DNA of 6,993 nt from Alphaproteobacteria bacterium (GCA_030430995.1 JAUIKA010000054.1:1-6993); one strand, 5' to 3'. Counted from the first letter of the stretch, positions 1 through 6,180 are shown. The notes: generated by a model not told the origin, from the letters alone. Numbers and translations are program-made.

Positions 1-50
1 CTTTTTCACGTTTAGTCTTACATGAAAATAGGCAAAAAATCAGACAAAGG

Positions 51-437
51 TTAAGGGATAATTTCAGTAATCTCGCCATTTTCTATTCTATAAGATAAAT
101 ACATGTAAGAATCTCTATACGCATCGTGTACATAATTTGGATTCCATGTTTTAAGCTCTGTTGTGAGTTGGAATAATTGGTTTACTAAATCGGTATTAAA
201 TCTTTTAGGCTGTAAGTCTAAATCATTTTCATGAATAACATAACGTCCAGCTTCACCTTTACAATTAATAATAAAACGGATGTTTAAATAACCCGAATCT
301 GAATACCCTTTATTTTTATAATTTGAAAGAATAAATTGCCGTAATCCATTTTTACCTTTACTATAGGTAGCACGTTCTGGGTTATAATATTGAAGAATAT
401 AATTTTCATTACAAACGTCAAAGCTTTCGCTTAACAA
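51..437 (-). CDS. C-terminal part of a Bacteroidetes-type protein with a TonB-C-terminal-like domain (5' truncated)
   Basis: This minus-strand frame ends at a TAA (bases 53-51) and encodes about 128 residues. Visible landmarks are CNENYILQYYN near the start, then GYLNIRFIINCKGEAGRY at about residues 49-66, a KTWNPN segment at about 96-101, and the ending ENGEITEIIP. The strand pattern (IRF-x-NCKGE-x-GR, then a Trp-Pro turn, then a closing strand) resembles the TonB C-terminal fold as it occurs in many uncharacterised Bacteroidetes proteins; this is recalled from the family, not searched. No signal peptide is visible because the N-terminus is missing. The first possible start is a TTG at 437. 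The frame stays open to a stop at 500 without any ATG or GTG, and from about 436 upward the bases belong to bioF on the other strand. The real gene therefore probably continued beyond the junction and has been cut. Function unknown; possibly a cell-envelope protein. Confidence 0.6.
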   Translation of the reverse strand: MLSESFDVCNENYILQYYNPERATYSKGKNGLRQFILSNYKNKGYSDSGYLNIRFIINCKGEAGRYVIHENDLDLQPKRFNTDLVNQLFQLTTELKTWNPNYVHDAYRDSYMYLSYRIENGEITEIIP

Positions 438-440
438 AGC
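415..440. other. Junction between Bacteroidetes-like and biotin-operon DNA
   Basis: On the minus strand, family-like sequence (FDVCNENYILQYYN) can be followed up to about base 420. On the plus strand, BioF-like sequence (LNKAVSGFIYSTAL) can be followed down to about base 430-436. The two therefore meet within roughly 415-440. Both proteins are truncated at their N-terminal side exactly here, and there is no intergenic spacer, promoter or start codon between them. No insertion sequence, tRNA or repeat is visible at the point. Either an assembly chimera or a genuine recombination breakpoint would produce this picture. Confidence 0.7.
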
Positions 441-813
441 TGTTTCAGGATTTATATATTCAACCGCTCTGTCTCCTATGGTTATAGGTGCTGCTGCTCA
501 ATCTTGGAGTATGGTTAAAGGAATGAATAAAGAAAGGGAACATATTATGCAGCTAGGAAAATATCTGAAAGATTCTTTAACAAGCCTTGGATACAATTGT
601 GGTAATTCCACTACCAATATCTTACCGGTTATTTTAGGTGGTGAGAAAGAAGCTCTTGATGCACAGAAGCAATTACATATGGCGGGGATTAATGTATCCT
701 GTGTGCGCCCTCCTAGCGTTCCACCTAATACATCAAGACTGCGTATAGCTATTAATGTTTCGCATAATAAAGCAGAAATAGATAGTCTTATTAAAGCAAT
801 ATCCAAATTATGA
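430..813 (+). CDS. bioF: 8-amino-7-oxononanoate synthase (KAPA synthase), C-terminal part only
   Basis: BioF is a pyridoxal-phosphate enzyme that condenses pimeloyl-ACP with L-alanine to give 8-amino-7-oxononanoate, the first committed ring-precursor step of biotin synthesis, in the cytoplasm. Only about 128 of the usual ~380 residues are present. The frame reads LNKAVSGFIYSTALSP, a good match to the BioF segment just after the PLP-lysine region, then MVIGAAAQSW, and near the end VRPPSVPPNTSRLRIAINV, the typical C-terminal substrate-binding motif of the family. The catalytic lysine and the N-terminal two thirds are absent. An ATG at 478 lies inside the homologous stretch and is not a real start; the frame is open upstream to a stop at 400-402 but is not BioF-like before about 430. 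The stop (TGA, 811-813) overlaps the bioH start as ATGA, which implies translational coupling. As it stands the fragment cannot be active. Confidence 0.88.
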   Translation, partial: LNKAVSGFIYSTALSPMVIGAAAQSWSMVKGMNKEREHIMQLGKYLKDSLTSLGYNCGNSTTNILPVILGGEKEALDAQKQLHMAGINVSCVRPPSVPPNTSRLRIAINVSHNKAEIDSLIKAISKL

Positions 814-1442
814 AGAAAAATTTTTATATATTCTGCCATGGATTCGGCTTTTCTAAAAAATTTTGGTGTAATTTGTTGCAGTATTTTAAGCCGGAAGATT
901 ATCTATGCTGGGATATGGGGTATTTTGGAGATAGAGTTTTACCTGGGATTCCTAAGGGTAATTATAGATATATTGGTATAGGGCATTCACTTGGTTTTAT
1001 AAAGCTTATAACCTCTGAGATAAGATTTGATAAAATAATAGGGTTGAATAGTTTTATAAATTTTTTAGGTCATGGGTCAGAGCAACATCATAAACGAAAA
1101 AGAGAATTTGATATTTTTTCCTCTTCTTTCTCTCGCAATCCTTTGGGAACTTTACAAAATTTTTATAACAAATGTGGTATATCTGGGTATAGAGAAGATT
1201 TTCACCTTATGAATAAAAATAGATTAGCAGATGATCTAGCAATCTTGTCTACAAAGGTATATAGTAAAGAAAATTTACATATAATAAATTCTATGGATGA
1301 TATAGTTGTTCCCATAAATATAACTATGCATAATTTTTCTTCTATACCAAATGTTTTTATAGATGTTTTAGATAAGGGTATGCATGCTCTTGGATATTTT
1401 CATAGCAAACTGATATATAGTAAGATACAGGATGCATTATAA
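810..1442 (+). CDS. bioH: Pimeloyl-ACP methyl ester carboxylesterase, BioH-like alpha/beta hydrolase
   Basis: It hydrolyses the methyl ester of pimeloyl-ACP, ending the chain-building phase opened by BioC and releasing the substrate of BioF. The 210 residues show an alpha/beta-hydrolase layout. An oxyanion-hole segment HGFGFSKKFW lies at 10-19, the nucleophile elbow GHSLG at 58-62 (Ser60), the acid in DIVVP at 164-168 (Asp164), and the catalytic histidine in GMHAL at 190-194 (His192). The protein is about 45 residues shorter than E. coli BioH (256), largely through a short lid between residues 80 and 150, which still has a TLQNFYNKCGI segment like the lid helix of BioH. There is no signal peptide. 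The start overlaps the bioF stop by ATGA and no Shine-Dalgarno is seen, as expected for coupled translation. A functional equivalent such as BioG (about 215 residues) is possible from size alone, but the GHSLG elbow and lid pattern favour BioH. Confidence 0.8.
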   Translation: MKKNFYIFCHGFGFSKKFWCNLLQYFKPEDYLCWDMGYFGDRVLPGIPKGNYRYIGIGHSLGFIKLITSEIRFDKIIGLNSFINFLGHGSEQHHKRKREFDIFSSSFSRNPLGTLQNFYNKCGISGYREDFHLMNKNRLADDLAILSTKVYSKENLHIINSMDDIVVPINITMHNFSSIPNVFIDVLDKGMHALGYFHSKLIYSKIQDAL

Positions 1443-2172
1443 GCTAATTAGGAATAGTTTTGATAAATCTAGTAATAGTTATGATGATGCAGCTTTTATT
1501 CAAAGGGGCTCAGCTTTAGAGTTACTTGGAATGTTAAAAGACAGGGTAAATTTACTTCCGATAAAAAATATCTTTGATGTAGGTTCTGGTACTGGATACA
1601 TATGTGAGCAGTTATTGCGATATCTCCCTGAAGCAGATTATACGCTCAATGATATGTCTTCTAATATGTTAGAAATAGCTAAAAAGAAATTTTTTAATAG
1701 AAAAAATTTTATATATGATAATTCTAATATAGAATCTGCAACCATAGCACCATATGATTTGATAACAAGCAATATGTGTTTACAATGGGTTGATGATTTA
1801 GAGGTAGTGGTAAAAAAATTATATGCATCTTCTAAGGTGTTGTTATTTTCTTGTCTTATAGAGGGAACCTTTAGTAAATGGTATAAAAAGCTTACGGAAT
1901 ATGGGGTTTGTAATGCAGCAATGAGATATCCTGATAAGCAGAGTATTTTTGATTTAATTAATGTTTTATCGCCCAAATATTATAACGTTCAAACTAAAAA
2001 ATATAACCTATCTTTTGAAAAAGTAATAGATGCCATTAAATATCTTAAGATGCTGGGTGCTAATAGCATCTGTACGGATATATCTATACATAAGCTAGTT
2101 AATATGATAAAAAAAGATAAAAATGGCTGCACTTTAGAATATAACACAATCTTTATATTGATAGAAAAATGA
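1432..2172 (+). CDS. bioC: Malonyl-[ACP] O-methyltransferase
   Basis: BioC uses S-adenosylmethionine to methylate the free carboxyl of malonyl-ACP, so that the fatty acid synthase can extend it to a pimeloyl methyl ester. The 246-residue length fits the family (about 250). The N-terminal RNSFDKSSNSYDDAAFIQ segment (7-24) is the typical BioC opening. Class I methyltransferase motif I is FDVGSGTG at 48-55. The acidic residue binding the ribose is Asp74 in LNDMSSNML, and DLITSNMCLQWVDD at 109-122 is the hallmark BioC motif. The late YLKMLGAN segment is also typical. The ATG at 1432 places the N-terminal motif correctly and overlaps the end of bioH by 11 bases; no separate ribosome binding site is evident. 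The stop overlaps the bioD start as ATGA. All visible catalytic and cofactor motifs are intact, so the enzyme is probably functional. Confidence 0.92.
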   Translation: MHYKLIRNSFDKSSNSYDDAAFIQRGSALELLGMLKDRVNLLPIKNIFDVGSGTGYICEQLLRYLPEADYTLNDMSSNMLEIAKKKFFNRKNFIYDNSNIESATIAPYDLITSNMCLQWVDDLEVVVKKLYASSKVLLFSCLIEGTFSKWYKKLTEYGVCNAAMRYPDKQSIFDLINVLSPKYYNVQTKKYNLSFEKVIDAIKYLKMLGANSICTDISIHKLVNMIKKDKNGCTLEYNTIFILIEK

Positions 2173-2780
2173 GGATATTTATTACAGGTACAGATACAAA
2201 TATAGGGAAAACTCTCGTGTCAGCTTGGATATGCCTTCATTCAGGCTATGAGTATTTTAAACCTATTCAAACAGGAATAAAAACAGACCCTTCAGATTCT
2301 TCTATAGTAAGGAAGATAGCAAGTAGCTACATCCATAAAGAAAATTATTTATTTAAAGAGCCTGTTTCTCCCCATATAGCTGCAAAAGATGAAGAAATAG
2401 ATATGTCTAGAATAAATGTTCCTGGTAGTGATAATCTTATCGTAGAGGGGGCAGGGGGAGTTTTGGTACCTATAAATACGCAATATCTTATGGTAGACTT
2501 AATTTTACAGATGCATTTGCCTGTTATACTTGTTGCCAAGGCATCTTTGGGTACAATTAATCATACATTATTGAGTTTAGAAGCTCTGCGTAACAGGAAT
2601 ATAAAAATATTAGGAGTTGTAATTTCTGGTGGTGTTAATAAAGAGAATGAAGAGGCAATAGAGAATTATGGAAAAACCCAAATTTTGGATAGGCTGCCAT
2701 TTATAGATGGCATAACATCTAGAGCATTGCGTGGCGTAGCTTTGTCTGATAGAATGAAAAATATTTTGGGGATTATATAA
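2169..2780 (+). CDS. bioD: Dethiobiotin synthetase
   Basis: BioD is an ATP-dependent carboxylase that closes the ureido ring of 7,8-diaminononanoate with CO2 to give dethiobiotin. The 203-residue protein carries the P-loop GTDTNIGKT at 7-15, the FKPIQTG substrate/Mg loop at 30-36, and VEGAGGVLVP at 92-101 with the conserved Glu93. All are in family order and spacing, and the length is slightly below E. coli BioD (about 225). The C-terminal part is a plain Rossmann-like continuation (ILVAKASLGTINHTLLSLEA), with the Gly-Thr-x-Asn-His segment expected for the family. The start is fixed by the P-loop lying seven residues in. It overlaps bioC by four bases and the bioA start by one base (TAATG), so it sits inside the coupled operon. 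Nothing appears broken. Confidence 0.94.
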   Translation: MRIFITGTDTNIGKTLVSAWICLHSGYEYFKPIQTGIKTDPSDSSIVRKIASSYIHKENYLFKEPVSPHIAAKDEEIDMSRINVPGSDNLIVEGAGGVLVPINTQYLMVDLILQMHLPVILVAKASLGTINHTLLSLEALRNRNIKILGVVISGGVNKENEEAIENYGKTQILDRLPFIDGITSRALRGVALSDRMKNILGII

Positions 2781-4075
2781 TGAAGACAATTAGTGAAAGA
2801 GATAAGCATTTAATATGGCACCCATTCACTCAAGAGAAGTTATCTGGGCTGCATTTGCCCATTGTACGTGGTGAGGGACCTTATCTTTATGATGAGCATG
2901 GCCGGTCTTATCTGGACCTTATATCAAGTTGGTGGGTAAATTTGCATGGGCATGCTAACCCCATCATTTCTGAAGCAATTTATAAACAATCTTTATCTTT
3001 AGAGCATGTGATTTTTGCAGGTTTTACCCATGAGCCTGCAGTGGTTCTATGTGAAAGCCTTAGCAGTATTTTGCCAAGCTTCTTAAATAAATTCTTTTTC
3101 TCAGATAATGGGTCCACTGCTGTTGAAATAGCGCTCAAAATGTCTTATCAGTATTGGCATAATAAAGGCAAAAAAGGCAAGCGCTTGTTTTTAAGTTTTG
3201 ATGGAGGGTATCATGGAGATACATTTGGTGCTATGTCTGTTGGAAAAAAATGTGGATTCCATGGTCCTTTCAAGGATTTTCTTTTTAATGTGTTGCATAT
3301 TCCATATCCTCATACTTGGCAAGGTGATGAGAATGTTTTAGAGAAAGAGGAAGAGTCTTTAAATATGCTTGAGGCAACCTTACAAGAAAATGCAGATAAT
3401 ATAGCTGCAATGATTATAGAGCCGCTAGTACAAGGTGCTATGGGCATGAGGATGAGTAGGGCAAGCTTTGTTATAAAAGTAATTAAATTACTAAAAAAAT
3501 ATGATGTTTTAGTGATATTAGATGAGGTTATGACAGGATTTGGCAGAACAGGAAAGAATTTCGCTTATGACCATTTAAATGAAGAAGTGGATTTTATATG
3601 CCTTTCTAAGGGTATAACAGGTGGTTTTTTGCCATTGGCTCTTACTGTAACAGCAGACAATATATATCAAGCTTTCCTTTCAGATGGTTGGGATAAGGCA
3701 TTTGCTCACGGGCATTCCTATACTGCTAACCCAATAGCATGCGCTGCTGCCGTTGCATCTTTTAATATTCTTGTAAATAGCCAAACTCAGCAAAATATTA
3801 AAATGATATGTGATGTGCATCTAGATTCCATGTTATATTTAGATAAAAAATATGTAAAAAACATCAGGTTTCAAGGTACAATAGCTGCTTTTGATGTTGA
3901 ACAAGAAGTTGTTGGATGGCTTCAAAAGTCACTCTTACAGGAGGGGTTATTAGTTAGGCCTCTGGATAATACATTTTATCTTTTGTCTCCATATTGTGTT
4001 TCTGAATCAGAGCTAAGAGATGCATATAAATTGATAAATGAGAAGCTACATTCATATTATTCTAATAAAAAATAA
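2780..4075 (+). CDS. bioA: Adenosylmethionine--8-amino-7-oxononanoate aminotransferase
   Basis: BioA is a PLP-dependent class III aminotransferase that takes the amino group of S-adenosylmethionine to convert KAPA to 7,8-diaminononanoate. The 431 residues match the family length. Landmarks are HPFTQ at 14-18, the paired Trp51-Trp52, SDNGSTAVE at 108-116 (phosphate binding), YHGDT with Tyr144 and Asp147, DEVMTGFGRTG with Asp248, LSKGITGG with the Schiff-base Lys277, GHSYTANP, and VRPLDN with Arg393 for the substrate carboxylate. One difference from E. coli is Phe16 where E. coli has Tyr17 in HPYT; HPFTQ is seen in other BioA lineages, and the HPFTQ and SDNGSTAVE style recalls Bacteroidetes BioA (recollection, not a search). 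It is the last gene of the operon and is followed by a long non-coding stretch. The start (TAATG overlap with bioD) is well supported. Confidence 0.95.
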   Translation: MKTISERDKHLIWHPFTQEKLSGLHLPIVRGEGPYLYDEHGRSYLDLISSWWVNLHGHANPIISEAIYKQSLSLEHVIFAGFTHEPAVVLCESLSSILPSFLNKFFFSDNGSTAVEIALKMSYQYWHNKGKKGKRLFLSFDGGYHGDTFGAMSVGKKCGFHGPFKDFLFNVLHIPYPHTWQGDENVLEKEEESLNMLEATLQENADNIAAMIIEPLVQGAMGMRMSRASFVIKVIKLLKKYDVLVILDEVMTGFGRTGKNFAYDHLNEEVDFICLSKGITGGFLPLALTVTADNIYQAFLSDGWDKAFAHGHSYTANPIACAAAVASFNILVNSQTQQNIKMICDVHLDSMLYLDKKYVKNIRFQGTIAAFDVEQEVVGWLQKSLLQEGLLVRPLDNTFYLLSPYCVSESELRDAYKLINEKLHSYYSNKK

Positions 4076-4092
4076 TTTATTAAATATATAGT

Positions 4093-4123
4093 TGCTTGTA
4101 TCCCCTTTTAAGGATGCATAGCA
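4093..4123 (+). terminator. Possible hairpin terminator after the biotin operon
   Basis: Eighteen bases after the bioA stop, TGCT-TGTATCC pairs with GGATGCA-AGCA around an 8-base loop. The stem has 11 pairs including one G-T wobble, with one unpaired T (4119). It is not followed by a clear T run (TTATCAATATAAAA follows), so it is not a classic Rho-independent terminator. It is the only sizeable hairpin close behind the operon and may still stabilise the mRNA end or help termination. Confidence 0.35.
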
Positions 4124-4458
4124 TTATCAATATAAAATAGTTAGGAGCTGTCATGCCTCTCAGAAGGAATATGATTCATGCTGGCATTACTGTATTTATA
4201 CGTTGAATGCACATTCTTCAAACAGTATCTAGCGCCTTGCTATATTATTTTTGTAATGCAAATTATGGATGTAGTATTTAGCATGCTAATGGAAATAACT
4301 GATAGATGTTATAAAAACCACTTTTTTTCAATGCATCAATAGAGTATAAATAAAGGCTATTTATCTATAAGCTAGGGTGCAATAGCTCAATGAAGGCTTG
4401 ATCAATTTACTATTTGAATTCATATATTTACCAATATAGCACAATGCAAGAATGAAAT

Positions 4459-4514
4459 GTATATATCTATATGAAAATATAATATGAGATATGTATTTTT
4501 ATATAGATATATAT
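4459..4514 (+). repeat. Long AT-rich inverted repeat / stem-loop
   Basis: Bases 4459-4481 pair with 4492-4514 to give 23 consecutive pairs around a 10-base loop (4482-4491). Apart from one G-C pair (4467/4506), all pairs are A-T or G-T. Three of them (4459/4514, 4473/4500 and 4480/4493) are G-T on the plus strand, allowed as G-U in a plus-strand RNA but becoming A-C mismatches in a minus-strand RNA. That asymmetry favours a plus-strand transcript as the folding species. No U-tract follows, so it does not look like a terminator. It lies about 200 bp before the unknown gene and could belong to its leader or to a small RNA. Confidence 0.6.
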
Positions 4515-4638
4515 CTTATGTTATCCTTTAACGTTTTGCCTATAAAGCTTTAGATCTCTATATTGCTTTTTTGTCATATTACATTTGTAGCACTTAAAAT
4601 TATTTCTAATAGATTAACCTCCTTCTTAAATAGTAGCT

Positions 4639-4659
4639 AAGATATGCATATGCTATCTT
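4639..4659. promoter_or_regulatory. Dyad symmetry upstream of the unknown gene, possible operator
   Basis: AAGATA and TATCTT flank a central GCATATGC palindrome with one extra T on the left, giving an almost perfect 20-base dyad about 54 bases before the ATG at 4713. Immediately after it lies a poor promoter candidate, TTGTAT at 4658-4663 with a TGCTAA-like box about 18 bases further on. The position would suit a dimeric repressor site, but AT-rich sequence yields such dyads by chance and no regulator is encoded nearby. Confidence 0.3.
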
Positions 4660-4712
4660 GTATACAGTATATTATTTAATATGCTAATTATTAACCGAAT
4701 AACAAGATAATT

Positions 4713-6113
4713 ATGCGTGAATTACAAAACACAACACTAAGAACGGCTCAACATAATGAAGTATTACATGATCTTCATATGCACCGTAATAAAACCTCAC
4801 TAAAATCACATAATTCTACTGTGATGACAGGGGAGAATCAAGAAATCACACCTGTGAATCATTTTTTAGTCAACACAGCTAATTCTGATATAGCAGGTAA
4901 AGAATCTGGAAAAAGAAATATGGCAGACCTATTACAAAAGGTTGAGCATGCTTCTATTCTTAATAGCAAAATTCTAACTTGTTTTAACAAGATGGCAGAA
5001 GATGTAAATGCACAAAACACAAAGGATAGTGAAATTTTACAGCAAGATTTTGATATTAAGCTTAATGAGATTGAAGGTTTCATAAAGCAAGGTATGAACG
5101 AAGGAGTATTTTCTGGGCCTAATGTCACTATAGGTACATCTTTTTCTGACGATGGAAGCGAGATTGAAGAAAAATTATATCTTAATTTTATTCCAAAAAA
5201 AGATGAAGGTGTAACCTTAAAATTTTCATGTGAGATAACAGAAGTAAAAGTAGGGGGTGATAATCACATTGTTGAGGATAATGATGAAAATGCGGATTGT
5301 AGTTTAGATGAGAACCAGAATGTAGAAACAGTTGCAAGATTTGTTCTTGACTACAAATCAGAGAATGATATTAATGCTATGATAGAAGAGTTGAATAAAG
5401 TTACTGGAAGGAATTTCACTAAATCTACTACAAATAAGAATGGTAGATTTGAAGATTGTATTAAAATAGATGATATCGATGAAATGCAGCTATCTATTAA
5501 AATAAATGATAATAAAGAGTTATATTTAGATGGAGAGATAGCACATATTGCAGCAGAGGGGTTAAAGTTAGTTAATGGTAATAAAGAAATAAAAGATAGT
5601 GAAGACGCAAAGAGGAAGGCAATATATGGAATTATAGATGATATGGAGCAAGGCATTTCAAATGCATATGATACTAAAAAATATATTAGTACCTCTTTTA
5701 CAGGAGACCGCCTGAGTTATAACTTAGGACAATTAGATCTTAGTATGATGTATAAAAAATATACAGAAAATCCAGAGAGACTGTCTTTAAAAGACCTATC
5801 AGTAAAGGAGCGTGAAGATATAGCTAGCAAAATAAATGATGCACAAAATCATGTTAAACATTATGGTAGTAAGCTCAGGGCTACTATTGCTAGTATAAAA
5901 AGTAAGGAGGAGTTATATGAGCATCAGATAGCTTCACATAAGCACCATATTATTAGTTTAAATAATGTTGATGATACTGAGCTCATAAAGAATATTATGG
6001 CTTGTTATGTGATGATGAGATATATGCAATCAATAGCGCTTACAGAGCAAAGCACAAATCAAAGAGGTATAGATAAACAATTGGCTGCTTTAGATCGTAT
6101 GATTCACTCTTAA
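4713..6113 (+). CDS. Uncharacterised 466-residue soluble protein
   Basis: I do not recognise a family. The frame is long, uninterrupted, and surrounded by shorter antisense frames only, so it is very likely a gene. The first ~60 residues are polar and His/Asn/Thr-rich, with no signal peptide. A helical segment follows (about 65-128). There is a beta-rich part at about 133-185 (EEKLYLNF, VTLKFSCEITEVKV), an acidic stretch at 187-205 (EDNDENAD), and a second beta-rich part at about 245-280 (MQLSIKIND, KELYLDGEIAHIA) that loosely echoes the first. The C-terminal ~170 residues look helical, with a likely coiled coil near 380-412 and an amphipathic helix at about 424-443 (LIKNIMACYVMMRYMQ). No transmembrane segment is evident, since Lys426 and Arg436 interrupt the only hydrophobic run. 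The ATG at 4713 has only a weak AAGATAA before it; later Met codons at 4779 and 4824 are alternatives. A secreted effector is conceivable for an intracellular bacterium but unproven. Confidence 0.8.
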   Translation: MRELQNTTLRTAQHNEVLHDLHMHRNKTSLKSHNSTVMTGENQEITPVNHFLVNTANSDIAGKESGKRNMADLLQKVEHASILNSKILTCFNKMAEDVNAQNTKDSEILQQDFDIKLNEIEGFIKQGMNEGVFSGPNVTIGTSFSDDGSEIEEKLYLNFIPKKDEGVTLKFSCEITEVKVGGDNHIVEDNDENADCSLDENQNVETVARFVLDYKSENDINAMIEELNKVTGRNFTKSTTNKNGRFEDCIKIDDIDEMQLSIKINDNKELYLDGEIAHIAAEGLKLVNGNKEIKDSEDAKRKAIYGIIDDMEQGISNAYDTKKYISTSFTGDRLSYNLGQLDLSMMYKKYTENPERLSLKDLSVKEREDIASKINDAQNHVKHYGSKLRATIASIKSKEELYEHQIASHKHHIISLNNVDDTELIKNIMACYVMMRYMQSIALTEQSTNQRGIDKQLAALDRMIHS

Positions 6114-6132
6114 TAAATTTTTATATGTAGTA

Positions 6133-6175
6133 TAAGTAATAATTAATGTAAATTTTAAACATTTATCATTACTTA
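6133..6175 (+). terminator. Hairpin after the unknown gene, possible terminator
   Basis: TAAGTAAT (6133-6140) pairs perfectly with ATTACTTA (6168-6175). Inside it, AATGT (6145-6149) pairs with ACATT (6159-6163) around a 9-base loop, with a small internal loop between the two stems. It begins 19 bases after the TAA stop. The stem is AT-rich and followed only by ATTTG, so it is a weak candidate for ending the transcript of the 466-codon gene. Confidence 0.4.
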
Positions 6176-6180
6176 ATTTG

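Larger units (their letters stand above)
4076..4712. other. 637-bp non-coding region between bioA and the unknown 466-codon gene
   Basis: No frame long enough to be a convincing gene occurs on either strand, and short translations checked by eye show no recognisable protein remnant. The region is very AT-rich. It contains a hairpin shortly after bioA (4093-4123), a striking long stem-loop (4459-4514), the small palindrome TAAAGCTTTA (4543-4552) and a dyad at 4639-4659 near the next gene. A 17-codon frame at 4153-4206 is preceded by AGGAG five bases before its ATG, but is too short to call as a gene. No tRNA, CRISPR or insertion-sequence end was recognised. Confidence 0.6.

Noticed and set aside
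1..50. Left edge of the window, downstream of the Bacteroidetes-like gene
   Set aside because: Fifty bases only, with no frame, hairpin or repeat that could be supported.
437..497. TTG at 437 as a true start of the left-hand minus-strand gene
   Set aside because: No ribosome binding site is visible, the frame remains open upstream, and the bases there belong to bioF. Truncation at a junction explains it better.
498..839. Open frame on the minus strand opposite bioF and the start of bioH
   Set aside because: It lies fully antisense to a clear BioF/BioH reading, shows no family motif, and is explained by the base composition of the real genes.
1638..1976. Open minus-strand frame inside bioC
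   Set aside because: It is antisense to the BioC methyltransferase motifs and has no recognisable protein features.
2345..2539. Short minus-strand frame inside bioD
   Set aside because: It is antisense to the conserved EGAGG region of BioD; only 64 codons with no support.
4374..4436. tRNA-like look of GGGTGCAATAGCTCAA followed by TTTGAATTC
   Set aside because: The D-arm and T-arm resemblances are superficial; no matching acceptor stem (TGCACCC) or anticodon stem can be formed.
4076..4712. Decayed gene or insertion-sequence remnant between bioA and the unknown gene
   Set aside because: Short translations read by eye gave only frames of under about 30 codons with no recognisable motif, and no terminal inverted repeats or target duplications were found. 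A translated search could still overturn this.
4859..5656. Two minus-strand frames (4859-5128 and 5351-5656) opposite the unknown gene
   Set aside because: Both are shorter than the 466-codon plus frame and rich in Ser/Ile/Leu/Phe, as expected from the antisense of Lys/Glu/Asp/Asn-rich coding sequence. I considered whether the minus strand was the real one and judged it much less likely.
4713..6113. Calling the unknown protein a type IV secretion effector or a type III translocator
   Set aside because: The C-terminus has no clear basic or Glu-rich secretion signal, and the helical resemblance to translocators is too general. No secretion gene is in the window.
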